From assembly GCA_035041965.1 (NCBI GenBank), contig JAPYMA010000316.1, positions 124,001 to 188,000 of the forward strand: DNA of 64,000 nt. Direction: 5' to 3'. The notes beneath the pieces were generated by a model. That model was not told the origin of the DNA, made no database searches, and was given only the letters and a program-made list of their open reading frames with translations. Shown one piece after another: positions 37,188 to 50,400 of the stretch; positions within the stretch are counted from its first letter, which is position 1; every line of letters starts with the position of its first letter. Source of the stretch: Anisakis pegreffii (Eukaryota > Nematoda > Chromadorea > Rhabditida > Anisakidae). A program made the position numbers and the translations under genes.

Positions 37188-39851
37188 CTAAAAATCACCT
37201 CCACCAAAATCGCCAAAATCACCCCCTCCAAAGTCCCCTCCATCAAAGTCTCCCCCACCGAAATCACCATCGCCTCCGTAATCGTCCGCACCCCCGTAAT
37301 CATCATATCCATAGTCGTCACCTGCCCCTCCACCGTCATTATTAGTATCGTTAGTAGTTGTATTCGTTATGTCATTGTTCGTTGTTGTGTCGTTATCGTT
37401 TACATTGTAATAATTGTTCGTTACATATGTATCATTGTCCTGAAATTATTGCAGTTTCTCACTTCACTGCATTAATAATCGTGTGGCTACAGCTGAATGC
37501 AGCTCATGTTAATGATGCATCTTCACATTCACATTCACATTTAAATGTAGCATTCACAATTAGATAACAGATACAAGCCGGATCATAGCCTAGCTCAGGC
37601 TCAGGCTCACAACATTAATGGTATTGGTACACCACTCGGTTTCCAGCAAAACTTTCCTTACCGTTCGCGGAGGAAAATTTTGCTCGAAACCGACTGATGT
37701 ACCAATATCATTACTGTAGCATTCAGATTCAAATTATACTATTCATATCAGAAAAATATCCTTGACTTAAGTCATAGACTTATTGAAAATGAGTCGAATA
37801 CACTCTCTGTCTTCTAATTAGATATGTCTATCCTTTCAGAATACTAGTGTCGTAACTTTTGCCCTCCCTCACACGATCAATAAAAATGCCAAAATCGGTG
37901 AAAGGCACTCTGAATCCAAAAAATCAGTTTAAATAAATCCTAGACGTAACCCGAAAAAATCAGTTTAAAGAAAAATCCTACCTGAATGTAACCACCTCCC
38001 ATGCCGTAACCACCTCCCATACCCATCGGATATCCCATTCCTCCGCCAAATCCGTAATGCGGATAGAGTCCTCCACCCCAACAGCTACCCAATCCATACC
38101 CCATTAATGAACCCATCAAAAGACCTGTACCAATCCCTGTACCGAATCCAAGTCCACTGCTACGTCCTGGACTGCTATAGCCTGGACCGCCGCCATCCTG
38201 AAGATATGACGATAAGATCACATACATACAGTTATTCGTTTCATTATCCTTATTGACGTTACTATAATAATCACTCATGAAAAACACTCAACTGAACTCG
38301 TCAACCTACCCGAATAATAACAGTTGTATTTGAGCCACCACCTCCCGGAGCATATCCTGGTCCTCCACCCCCGTACTGCGCATTATAACCAGGAGCTGGT
38401 CCTGGTCCACCTGCGTAGCCAGCAACCTGGGGTTGATATCCGCCTTGTGCAGGATATTGTGGTGGTGGATTAACGGGTGGAGGTGCGTTCGGATACACAG
38501 CTGGCGGATCTGAAATCAACACTTTGGAGATCTCACTTTGAAAATCGAAATCACTTCAAATCGGTTTATAATTCTGGACGATTAACATAAACGAATAAAA
38601 TGTCAGTGAATAATATCATATCACTAATATGATATTATGCTCATAGTATCTAAAATAATTCGCAGGTTTAAAAATAAAATCGCAAACACCATTTTTCAAA
38701 AATTCCCAGCACGAATCAAACAATCCAACTTACTATAGGCTGGAGGTGGCGCTCCTGCGCCTGAAGCGGGCTGAGGTTGAGATGGTACATTTTGAGGCGG
38801 TGGATTGGCAGGTTTTGGAAGAGTCTTCGTGATTTCAGTGAACCAAGACCTGGAATGAATGAACAGGCTTGATGATTCACTACAACACATTTTCAGTATT
38901 ATCATATGAATAGCCTATACTTTATGAATAAGTTCTCAAATTCATGGCAACTGGTTAATTACTCGGTTGTGTTCAGTTGGCCTGCTCGCTTAGCCAGCGG
39001 GGTGGCGTAAATTGAGGCTAAAACAATGTGCACGGAAACGCCAGCATTGTGGCCAGCAACGTTACAAACGTTTGATAGCCTGACCAACCCAGGTAATCCA
39101 GGTAATACTCAAATTCAGATAGCGATATTATAAAATTTTCGATATTTCATCAACTGTAAATATTTGTGATATTTTTGCTTGATCACAGTGGATTGCACAT
39201 TCGTATGTTTTGACTTATGTGGTAGATCAGAACTGTGAACAGTTAAAAGTATTGTATCGAGAAGGAAGCCTACTCGAGATCGGAGTCTGACGAGAACAAG
39301 AACCAATGTACTTTACTGGCTTGTGGATCCATACCGATTCCCACTAAATGATGCACTGAATATTTGTCTGGAAGTTGAGGGCGACGAACTGAAATTATTT
39401 TGAAATGAGGCTTTATGAAGATATACTCGGTTGAATGGTGCTACAAATGTTCTGGTACCTAGCGTTGATTTTGTTCATAACTGATAAAGGAAGATCAGAA
39501 TTTCACCTACCAGGCATTCTGTCGCATAACAATCCGACGCAAATGTAAGGTACAACATCTTTGAGGAAAACGGAGTCAATCGGTCGAGAATCGGACTGAA
39601 ATTACATCCGGAATTTAGAAGATGACTTCGAATTGGTACTATCATCGAATCAGACAATTGATGTTATCAAAGCGATTGTTTCCTGAGGTCAAGAAATGAG
39701 TTGTTCAGTTATAAATAATAACCTTTTTGTCGTACCAAGCAAGTGTTGAATCACTGAACAGTACCACATAGCACTCTTTCCATTTCTTACTCAAAAGACC
39801 ACTCTTAAACCGTAATAACGTACCGTCTTTGACTTTGCGAGAATCTGCCAT
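37188..39851 (-). CDS. PH-like domain protein with Pro/Gly-rich tail and Gly-Asp-Phe repeats
   Basis: Eight exons close in phase: 39851-39723, 39595-39511, 39388-39317, 39107-38963, 38849-38734, 38509-38310, 38197-37982, 37439-37188 (1215 nt, 404 aa). Residues 1-~150 look like a divergent PH fold: VKDGTLLRFKSG, KKWKECYVVLF, LAWYDKK, then a closing helix SWFTEITKTLPKPA. A Pro-rich linker follows (NPPPQYPAQGG), then Gly/Tyr/Met-rich sequence (GYPMGMGGGYGMGGGY, ~250-320), an Asn/Thr-rich part (YVTNNYYNVND) and an acidic GGGDFDGGDFGGGDF tail. PH folds bind phosphoinositides or proteins; the tail looks disordered and may drive self-association (inference). The ATG lies 2 nt after a TTTTTAG acceptor, as at a trans-splice site. 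No family name recognised. Confidence 0.87.
37620..37711. repeat. Imperfect long hairpin (about 42-bp arms)
   Basis: The arm starting GGTATTGGTACACCACTCGG at 37620 pairs, with scattered mismatches, with the arm ending CTGATGTACCAATATC near 37711; the loop is about 5-8 nt. Size and mismatches resemble a pre-microRNA, but part of the 3' arm recurs in a SART1 intron near 29112, which favours a foldback transposon. It lies in the last intron of the PH-like gene. Confidence 0.75.
38608..38636. repeat. Short perfect inverted repeat
   Basis: ATAATATCATAT and ATATGATATTAT flank a 5-nt loop (CACTA) inside an intron of the PH-like gene. It is AT-only and may be chance. Confidence 0.6.
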
Positions 39852-42800
39852 TTCTAAAAAGAATATTTATTCACTCATTCACTTCAGTTGTTTTATCGGA
39901 TTATTTGAGCGATTAAATTGCATCTGATAATCGCGGGAAGTGCATAAATTGTTATCACGAAGTGTGTTAGTATGTTGAACCGGTTCGGTTGATCTAATCG
40001 CCTGACAGAGTTAAATAAACAGAGCTAAGAGGTCAGCGATATGGTTGGCAGATCAAACGGAATGAATGCGATTGCGATGAACGTGAGAAAAATTACTGGA
40101 GAGCAACTTTTTAGGTGGGTTGGGGGGACCTAGTCGAAGAGCAAGGTGTTCGGAGGTCCCGTAACGAACAGCGACGGGGACCCTTTCCGCGACGAATAAC
40201 ACTTATTATATTACGATAAACGATAGTCATTTGGATGACAATAATGAAATAATGGTACTACTGATAACATCCTTATCATATCCAACAAAATGAAACAATA
40301 AACGATCGAATACGTGAGTAGAATCTCCAATAAAAACATTTTAAGACACACTGAAAGGCGTAATCTTCTCAAGATATAAACCACAATCAGAATTGTTTAT
40401 CTCACTAATGGAATTGCAACGGAGCAAAAAACATCTTGTGAATAACAATCTATAATAGCTAGACAGGCTGAGAGTGGATAGAAGAGAGGAAGCTAGCTGA
40501 CTCAATTGCTTCCATTTGGCTGTTTATTTCATCAGTTGTTTTGTCGAGAGCGTCATGAATCGATATTTTTGCTCGAATAAGCAACATTCGGCTGGCAATA
40601 ATAGGTAGAATTGATTGAACGTGGTAAACAATTGACGAGTTGAATCACAATCACATGATTGCTATGTTCTGTTTCATTGCTACATGAATGTTTACTAACG
40701 TATCATTCTAGCTTATATGCTGTGCTTATGCTGCTAATGTTCACTTATTCGTTAGCATATGGATATACCCTCATGCATATGGATATAGGATCACATGGTA
40801 GTGCGAGAGACAGGAAGACAGCAATGCAGCTTATTCACAAATGAATGAATATTTGCTGTTGATGGATGATCGAGGATTAAATAGAGAACATTACTAAAAC
40901 AAATCCAGAAACTGAGGATCAGTCAATAAATATGGATGAATCATGCGAAAGTAACTGTATTTGAGATGAACTGAGAAAGATGAGAAACATGAGGATATTA
41001 TGGGAAATGAGCATTCGCAGTTTTTTAACATTAAGATTATTTTTGTTTTCGTTCACTATTACATTAAATCACTAGTAAACATGTCAGACATTCAACTTAA
41101 GTGAGCGATTTCGTTTGCTTTAAACACATTTTGTACAACACTCCAACTGAATGACTAGATTGGTTGATGAGGATAAGTTTCCATTCGTTAAAAAAACACT
41201 AGCTGTTAAAATTCTCTCGATAACATTCGAACTACTCCAGATTCGATGGAAACAATGTAAATTGTCCAATACGAATGATTTTCGGTGTTATGTCGGAAAA
41301 CTGGTTATGGAAATTGAAAGTAATATTTATGCAATGAAATGAACGTTCAAAGTAAATAAATAAGCAGCAAAACTGAATGGCTTCATACACTACAGACGTA
41401 CAACGCTGAGTTTAAGTAATATCAAATATCACCGACTTAGATACGTCTTTGCGTTCATAAGGGCAAGGCAAAGTCAATAAAACTAATCTCCTAGCAACGC
41501 AACTAACAAATCAAACATTCACAGTTACTTTCATATTACTCAATAAAATCCAATTTCCACACTGAATTTTTCCACCCACTTTTCCCAATTATACGTTCAG
41601 TTCAATCAAAAATTGATGAATTCACATTTTCGTTTCATTTCCTTTGATAGAAAAGGAGCGACTCAAAATCATCATTGGAACGGTTTAATCAATTGAACTA
41701 TTGATGATTATTTAATAAAAAGCTTGATGGTATTGGGTTGAGGCCAGTTTCTTTGGCTCGAAGCTTTCACTCTTGAAGAATTAATTATCTGGATGATCTG
41801 CTCTACGATGCTTTAGGCGTAAACCAAGCCGGGATTAAGCACTAACGCAAAGAATTTGTAAAAATAAAGACTCGATGATGTTCGATAACAGCTCAACTTG
41901 ATAAGAACAATGATAAAAGAATAATGCGAAGGAACGCAAACGTATCATGAGTCAATGTTGTTAAATACTCACATTTATAACGGGTATATTTGAAGAGGAA
42001 TAATATTCGATGCAAAGGTAAACATGTGCACGCATTAAATACTCATTTTATAATGACGTTCGAATCGACTGATGAAATGCTGATGAATCATATCGTTTTT
42101 ATCTCTTTCAGTGAAATTTCATCATTTGCTGATTTCAAAGCGCAAAATTTCGTTTCCAATCACCAACAACAATGAATTGTGAATCAGTTTCGCTACGTCA
42201 TCAAAGGAAGGCATTGATCAGCTGACACTCGAAAGATAAAGAAATTAAACACGTTCATGTTCATGAAACCTACTGAACAGTGTGAAACTCTTATCAGTGA
42301 TAACACCTATCGCTAAGTAGGCTAAAAGGCTCATGTATCCAACCAACTAGCTAGCTCCAGCTAGTTAGATGCATGTGATATAATATGATATGAAATGAGG
42401 AGAGAGGGAGGGACTTCAGATGATTCACGTTCATAATGTATTTTGGGATGGAATAGCTAGCTGTTTGCTATGCTTCGGCCGTCTGTAACCATTGCATTCA
42501 TTTGCTCATAAATATCATGCAGGGAAACTGGTTTCGTAGTCGGTAACTCCTCAATAACTCATCAATAAATAAAGAACGAATCGATGGGTTCGTGTTACAT
42601 GTTATGACATAAGATCAAAAACAACTGATCGTGAGTAATTATCACATCTTTGTGCTAATGTTAAGTGTTTATTTTAACACACTCACTACCTCACTGAGTG
42701 TTTCACTATTCAAATGAAACATCTCTATCAAAATTTTACACCAAACATCGTTGCATAACTATTGATGAAATGGCCTTGAAGAACACATCTTTTGGTTCCA

Positions 42801-42963
42801 ATTAAGTGATATTGCAAGATGTGTTTTTGTATGGTTGTAATGCGGTTGAATCGGGAACATAAGGAAAATATTTTATTCAGATCAGGTCAAAAATGAAAAC
42901 TGATGAGGACATGAACAAATGAAGCCATCAATCGCACATCAAATGTTCACCTTCATATCCACA
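39852..42963. other. Intergenic upstream of the PH-like gene
   Basis: No gene seen in about 3.1 kb. A GC-richer patch at 40110-40190 (GGGTTGGGGGGACC and CCGTAACGAACAGCGACGGGG) stands out some 270-340 bp upstream of the PH-like start and could be promoter sequence. The rest is AT-rich with short ATG-containing frames. Confidence 0.5.
42872..42877 (-). terminator. Likely poly(A) signal of the four-span protein gene
   Basis: AATAAA on the minus strand, 87 nt past the stop at 42964. Confidence 0.4.
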
Positions 42964-45437
42964 CTAATGCGATCGTGACTCTTTAAAAGTGACCGTCTTT
43001 GCACTCGCCAATATTCTTTCGATAACCTCCCGTCGATCGGCCACAAATCGATGCGCTAATACCAAAAGATATAAATTCGTCCTGAACAATCCACATTTCA
43101 GACTACGATTGAGCTGCTTCGAAAAGGTTATTGATGAGTGTTCAAGGAATGCAATTCAAATTCATGAATCTTCAATCCTTTAATATCTGTTCGCATGATA
43201 CACATTGGAACCGTATAAAAAAATATAATCGGGCAAAGTGGCGAAAATAATGAGCCGAAAATCGTCGGAAAGGAATGCAAAATGGATGAAACAGAAGTCG
43301 ACGAAATGATATTCAAAAGAGTTTAACTAACGCAGTAAAAAAAGCGAATGGAATGGCGATCAGCGAACTTATCCAAATTATTCGTAATCCAATAAGATTA
43401 AGTGTTATCAATGCAAGTATACTTATCAGATAAAAACCAATCAGTACTACCAACAGTACAAGTTGAGGTATCAATAATCGCGGTTTGATCAGCTGCAATT
43501 TTGTCGTGATCAGTTTGAAATCGATTGGTCGAGAGATTACTGATGTGAGAAAGATTACGGAATGGTTTTTAATGACTACTGAGAAGTAACTCGTAATGAC
43601 GATCGAATGCTATGCACCTGTGTACCAACAATTGTGAGCACAACGGTTATCAAATGAATCGAGTGAATCGCAATCCAGCTGAACATCGTTATTCGATAAC
43701 ATTGCTGATAATAATTTGTATTTGTCCTTGCGAAATGCTGAAAATTGGTTGGAAGATTAAAGACTACGCATAGCGTTTTCCGGACGTTCCGTATTCAGCT
43801 CAGGCTAGGTCTAAACCTAAGCTCGAACCTAAGGATGACCCTAACCATAGCTGACCCTAACGACCCTAATCTCCGGTCAAATGCGAAGGGTCCGAAAACG
43901 CATCGTATTATCTTCTAACATGATACCAGCACAACTGGTAAATGGTTTATGTGCCTCACATTCTCAGAATTTATGTGAATGAAGAGTGAGCGCATTAAAA
44001 AGAGTGATCAATATGAAAAGCGATCAGAAGAGTAACCAACCAAATCTACTCAATTGCAAAAACATCGGAAAATTTATGATTATTGTTCGCAAAGAATAAG
44101 AAATACCTTATCGCTTTAAGATAGATGAGAGTGACGTGAAATCTTTCAAGAATGAATGGGAATCTGGGGAGATTTTTTGGTTTTAAGGAAAGTCTAAGGT
44201 TTCTAGTATCCTCGGAGGTCACATTATACTGAATTCATTGTTGATTCAAAATTTTAACAGATCACAAGCTTGAACGGATCCCGAGATAGGATTCGATGTC
44301 AAGATTTGGCAGGTGAATGTCTGAGAATTTATCAATGTCTTCAATTTTATTCATTCATTTGATACGTCCACCTTGGAGGCTCTTCAGTTATCAAAATTTT
44401 TAATTTCAATGTAACAACTGGAATGTGAATGACCTTAATCCATCAATGATCACTGAGCTCATTTGGTTCTATTAAAATAGAAGAAGTTTTTCCTCGTAAT
44501 TGATGATTCGGGCAGAAAAACTCGCATTTATAAATTAGAATCACGTTTGATAAGCATTTATCAGTTACACGAGCACTTTGCACGATGGCTTACAAATTAA
44601 TTAGCTGCCTGAAGAGGCAGCTGAAAATTTTTTGAGCAATAAGGAGGCAGGCGTTCACATTCAATGCGGAACCAACCTTGAATAGCAATTGATAAACTGG
44701 TAATTTGTGGTGCAAATTCGGATAATAAATCAACAGCACACCGATACATATTCCAAGTATCGAGAGTACAATCGTTATCGGACAATGTCCTAATAAAAGA
44801 GTCTGAAATATTTCTCTTTATATTTTGGCTTCAGACTTCAACCGAGGCACCATTTGTTGCTAATCGAATGAAGTTTGATTGTGTTTTAGAACTGGTGAGC
44901 ACTTTCGTTCGTATTTCTCAACCGTTTGATGAACTCATTTAGTTACGTAAGCCACTTATTTATTCCATTCTATCTTTACTCCATCAAACATCTTATTTAA
45001 CAACTGACTCTTTATCTCACCAAGTAACAGCTTTCTTTTTTCTGCAGATACATCGTGCAATTTCAGTCACTGATTCATTCACAATGGAATAAATATTAAC
45101 TGAACTTTCAGAAAACAACTGGATAGGTATCGCATCCTCTAAACTTATTATTAGTTCAGTACATTTTCCGCTGAACTTTTGCAGATATAAACCATAAGTG
45201 TTCAATATCTCTTTTAGAGAAGCAATCTGAAACCGATTTAACTTCTGAAACGGGTTAGAAACAAAAAAGTATTGCCGGTGGTTGAGAGCTATAGGCTGAT
45301 GATTGCTTGGGAGTTTGAGTGGAGATATTGAATCTACCCACCTGAACATGAATACCGCAACGTCGATGGTAACGAGTATCGATGATGGTGTCTTCGGGTG
45401 CTGGATAAGTGGATGGTCGGCTCGTAAGGACGGGCAT
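42964..45437 (-). CDS. Four-span membrane protein, nematode type
   Basis: Exons 45437-45342, 44802-44677, 43737-43618, 43492-43328 and probably 43116-42964 are all in phase 0 (660 nt, 219 aa). The N-terminus ends DTRYHRRCGIHVQ, a Cys-containing motif just before the first helix that I associate with small nematode four-span proteins. Membrane helices: ITIVLSILGICIGVLLIYY, MFSWIAIHSIHLITVVLTIV, LVLLVVLIGFYLISILALI and IIWISSLIAIPFAFF; the tail is basic (AHRFVADRREVIERI). An extra phase-0 segment at 45264-45029 could be included or skipped. The function is unknown; such proteins usually sit in plasma or endosomal membranes. The acceptor of the last exon is the least certain part. Confidence 0.7.
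43773..43901. mobile_element. Mini-element with inverted ends and CCTAA-rich core
   Basis: GCGTTTTCCGGAC at the left end and GTCCGAAAACGC at the right end form near-perfect terminal inverted repeats, one base apart in length. The 100-bp core has several CCTAA/CCCTAA units (ACCTAAG, CCCTAACC, CCCTAACG, CCCTAATC), resembling degenerate telomeric repeats. It lies in an intron of the four-span gene. Confidence 0.6.
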
Positions 45438-47430
45438 ATTGATGCGATGATTCGAAGGATTTGATGTATTTTATTGTTATGCTTATGCTTATCGTTCTTT
45501 AAGCTCACAATCAGAGAACAACAACAGTTGAGTGTGGTGGCACTATTACAACGCTGTATTTCGTTTGTGATGAACTGATGAAGTTGGTGGTGATAATCGT
45601 TCTGCTCATCACAAACCTATTCACCTAACCGAACTTATTCACTGCATCGTTATCGTTATTGGTATTCAATTGATTGGATGGCTAATGACTGAATTGATTT
45701 TGTTCGAATTGATTACATCGTATGAAATTGCTCTATGAAAGTATTTCGTGTCGTTATACGAACGAGTTTTTGATGTGATTCGAGGTAATAAAAATTTATT
45801 GAATAAAGCTTATCTCTAAGACATGTTCCCCTCTTATTGCTGTTGATCACACATCTCATCAATCAATGTATATTGCACGGACAGAAGACTGTTGAATTTC
45901 GAATATTGACTGAGATTACTATTTGATAACAGAACTTTATTTTACCTCCTTGGTTGGATCAGTTCCGAACTGATGTGTGCTCCTGGGTCAATTGAGAAAA
46001 GATAGACGATATATTGAGGAAGTGAAATGGCGGAAACTAAGCTCTCTAATCAGATAGGTACCTGTAATTAATTATATTTTCTGCTACTTAAAGGATGCTG
46101 TGCTTCTAAAACTTCCTCATTCTAGCTTTTTTGTGTCAAGAACGAGGGCACGTTAGAATCGAATCAAAAGAATTATTACGACCTGCATACCCGCATTTTT
46201 GATGAGATGAAATTGTCAAATCAAAAAGAACACTTCAAACATTTTATTGTTGTTTTAACAGTAAAACAGAAATAGCGATAAGTATTCGATTCACCAAAAT
46301 TTAACGGTTCATTGTTCGAACGTAACAAATCCCTTCGAATTTCACATTATCCGAACCATTGATTCTCTATTACTTACTCCACATAATTTGTATAGATGCT
46401 CACAATCACTCAAATGTTCAATCAGCAGGCAAACATCATATGTGTATTAATTTAAAAAGTTAAATCTCATCAATTCATTTCATCACCACATAATATGCAA
46501 ATATATAAAGAAATGCTTTTCGGGCGAGGCAATGAACCAAATAAAGGCAGAGCTTAGTTCGATTCACACAATAACAACACTGATAATGAATATAACAAAA
46601 ATAACAATACTAATCATAACAATAAAAATCGCAATAATAATTATTCAAACAATGAATTGCACAGCTGCAAATCGAGTGAACTGAAACGATCGCAGAGCAT
46701 TAAATGAGAATGGATAACCTCGATGAAACAATGCTAACGAGCGATTTTTGGAAGATGAACGTAATGCATCCAACATATCAATCACTTTATCTATTCAATA
46801 ATTTACACATACAGACGCATTCAACACCTCAATTTCAGATCCACCGCATTCCAACAATATTGCGTCTTAATAAATCCGATTATCAAAAATACATATCAAT
46901 TTCAATACGATAGCAAATCAATCAGAACTACGCTAAAATTCCTATCGAAAACGGAACAAATAGTATCTAAAAATTTGCGCAACAAGTGAAAATAACTGCG
47001 ATTTGCAGTGAGCTAATAATAAACGGTAAAAATATTGTTTTTGTCCTTGTTTGGCAAAGAACCGTTAATTTGGCAATGATAATGACGATGATGATGATGA
47101 TACAAGCATGCTGTGATCTCTCGAAGACTATCATGATTGATGGCACTTGAGGACTGAAGTTTTCCGCAGAAAATGCGCAAAATCTCAAATTACTAGCCGA
47201 GTGAGTCTTTCCTAAAGCTGTCGCACAGCCACTTCACGCAGAATGTATCATCATCACAACGATGCAACACATTCAACAATCAAAAACACCATTAATACCA
47301 TAACATATCAGAAGAATACAATACAACAACAATGCATAGTTTGAAAAGTTAGATAAAGGCCACTATATGGAAATGTGATTGGTATATATCAATGACACAA
47401 AATGAGTATAATAGAAAAGACAAAATAACG
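45438..47430. other. Intergenic between the four-span and Ser-rich genes
   Basis: About 2 kb, AT-rich, with ATAACAATA runs near 46560-46660. No exon pairs or domains seen. It should hold the 3'UTR of the Ser-rich gene and the promoter of the four-span gene. Confidence 0.5.
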
Positions 47431-50400
47431 TTAAAACTTTTCATTATGTTCAGTGACCACAATGCTAATCGCCTTTTCATCATTCGACGGTTGTTTCGAC
47501 AGTGCCGAGCGTTCCTCCTTGCTCAACGATAACTTGCGTGGACACTCAGTGCTGCCGTTATCACTGATTTGCGCCATTTGGAGTTGATCAGTTATCGATA
47601 TTTGGAGTGGATCTGCGTTATCAATAGCGATCAATTGGTTGCTGCTATCATTATTATTATCAGCGCTAGCATCGTTATCATTGCGATTAGCATTGTCATT
47701 TTCATCAGAACCCGATGAAGTGGACTGAGGTTCGAGTTGAGTGGATTCAGTGTTGAGGGATGTGGTTGTAGTGGAATCGTCGAAAGGATCACCCGCAAAA
47801 TGTACTGATCGCGGTGACGTGGGACTGCTGGCTCGATGAAATGACGAGTTCGAGGAGGTGAATGCTGACAGCTGCTGATCAGTATCTTCGTTCGCTGAGC
47901 ATTTGCTGTAGTCGCGAGAGGATGCGGACGATACGTTCTAAAATTACTATTCGTATGATGAATAGCAGTGTTTTATGCTGTGTGCAGTTAATCTTAATCA
48001 AGTGGATTCATACAAACAAATAAAGTGTATTTGGAAATTCCGTCTATTAGTGAATTGGAGAAATTTCGAAAATTCATACTCATAGAGTTTGCCAATTCCG
48101 AAAAATATTCATACTCTCCAATAATCCTAGATATTGCTTATCAATTATAATTGGTAACCAATCCATATCTATGATAAGATTGGTAGATCGACAATCGATT
48201 GGTAGATCGATGATCAATTGATTGTTAGATCTAAGATTGGTTATCGATTATAATCGATATCCAATCCATATCTTTTAATCGATTATGATTGATTATAGAT
48301 AATCAAAGAACTCTTGCGGCAACCTACCTTCAGCTCGTCACTCTCATTCAGGGGTTCACCAATGGTAACATCGAGATGCTGCTGTTTCCTTCGGATACTA
48401 CTTCGCTTGATTGGTTCGGCACCAGTTTTCTTTATGATAGACTCAACTCCTTTCTCTTTTTCACTCGTTTGAGATGACGGCTTTGCGTCTTTTATTACTT
48501 CTTGTGAAGACACTTCTTTCGTTGAGGAATGTTTTTTGGTTCGGAAAGAATTGCTGGCGGATATCGTTGCTTTTTGTTGAGTGCTCTCTTTGTCGGCTGT
48601 GAATGTGTCTTGACATGTTTCAGTGCTTGTTAATGGTCTCGGTGATGAGGGTTCACTTCTGGATGCGTGCAGTGAAGATTTTCGGTTTTTGCTCGATAGC
48701 GTTGTGGTGCTATCGCGAGGACTCGACGAGTTCATTCGAGTACGAAAACTTGACTTCGGCGATAACTGATCGCAGTTATCCTTCGATTCAGTGTGTGCTC
48801 TGAAGCTGTCGTTACGCGTCGGTGAGGACACTGCCGCACCTGCATAACTACTTCGGTCACTGCTGTTTCGAGATCGTCGCAATCGGAAACTGTTTCCAGG
48901 CGTTCGATCTGAGCTTGGTAGTGATCTGATACTCGATCGATTAGACAGCATCGATTTTCGTCGCTCAAAAAATAAATCGATCACATGATTCTCTAGACGA
49001 ACCGTCTGAAATGACATCAGAATTTTTTCATCTTACATCGCAAGCGTTATCACCATAAAAACTTATATATTATAAGCGAGTGCATTCAAGCTGGATTTGC
49101 AGGCAAAGAATGAAACAATATCAGAATTTAAATCATAGGCTAAATAATATCACAAACTTTATCGATGGATTGAGCGTACTCCACTTCATTTAGCACCGAA
49201 AAGTCAAATGAATTGTGATCAGCGAGTAGATCACGGAACAGTGTAATTGTCAGGTCATCCTGAAACAAACACTCCTTTCAAATTTTCCTCATTCGTTCGA
49301 TAAGGTATTGCATTATGAAGTGGTGATTAGTCCGACTGAAGTGATGGATATAAACACGAAGATGAAATTGAATCAAAGAACTAACATGCAATTCATTAAA
49401 TCTGACGCAAAGCATGCCCAAATCGTAAACAACTCTCAAACGACTGGGATGTGTGGGACGTCGCCAAATACGACGACCCATTTGCATGATCTCGGCGTAT
49501 TCACGCTTAACATCCTGCCACAGATCCTTCTTATCATCGATATCAGTTATCAATGGAGCTATTCGATAGAAACACGCATATATTGCCGAAGCATACCTGC
49601 AGTCACAAGCACGCGTTCACTGAGCTGCTTGACATTCACAAGAAAAGATGACCAGACGAATAATCACAAGTAAGATCAGCTATATGAAATCACTCACCAA
49701 GCAAGATAACAATATTTTTTGGGTATCGCATAAAGTCGATTCAGCCACTCCTCGCAAATCTCACGTAATTCATCCGCCTCAACACCGTCGAAACAACCGT
49801 ATTGAAATCGGAATAAATCATTCGCATTCCAATTATCACCCTCAAATTGAAATTATTTAAAGAAGAACACAACTGACGCAAAAATGACCTGTGATTTCGA
49901 ATGAATATGCTAAAAATGGACAACACCAATAGCTGAGATTAGTTACAATACCTATCTCTCAGCTTTGATCCCGCCTGACCCAGATATCTACAATAAATAT
50001 ATTTCTCAACTTCGATTGTATTCCGTGATTTCCAGAGACCTTATGGAATCTGTTCTCACAGTACGACAGTCTGTAAAGAATATCATCAGGCATTCCACTA
50101 CTTCCCAAAATACTCCGGAATCATCCATTGCTCTCAAGATCACTACTTCCTCCCTAGATCCACATTCGATTCTGATGACTAACGTTCTCTTGTTTCGCAT
50201 TCAGTTTGCATTTTAGGAGTATTGCTCATTTCCTTTCAATAATTTTTTCATACTTTCTGATTCTCGTTCCATTGGAAATAAATGATGACTCTCATTTAAT
50301 CATCAAACACTCCATTCCTTACCTTTCGTCGCATTCGTTCCAGCTCATTCGTGGGCTTTCGGGAAAGCTTTGAAGCGACCCTCCTTATTGGCTTATCTGA

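Noticed and set aside
36712..37191. Plus-strand 159-codon frame
   Set aside because: Runs into the antisense of the PH-like gene's last exon; composition and context do not support coding.
37136..37475. Plus-strand His/Pro- and Ile/Val-rich frames
   Set aside because: They are antisense shadows of the Gly-Asp-Phe repeat exon.
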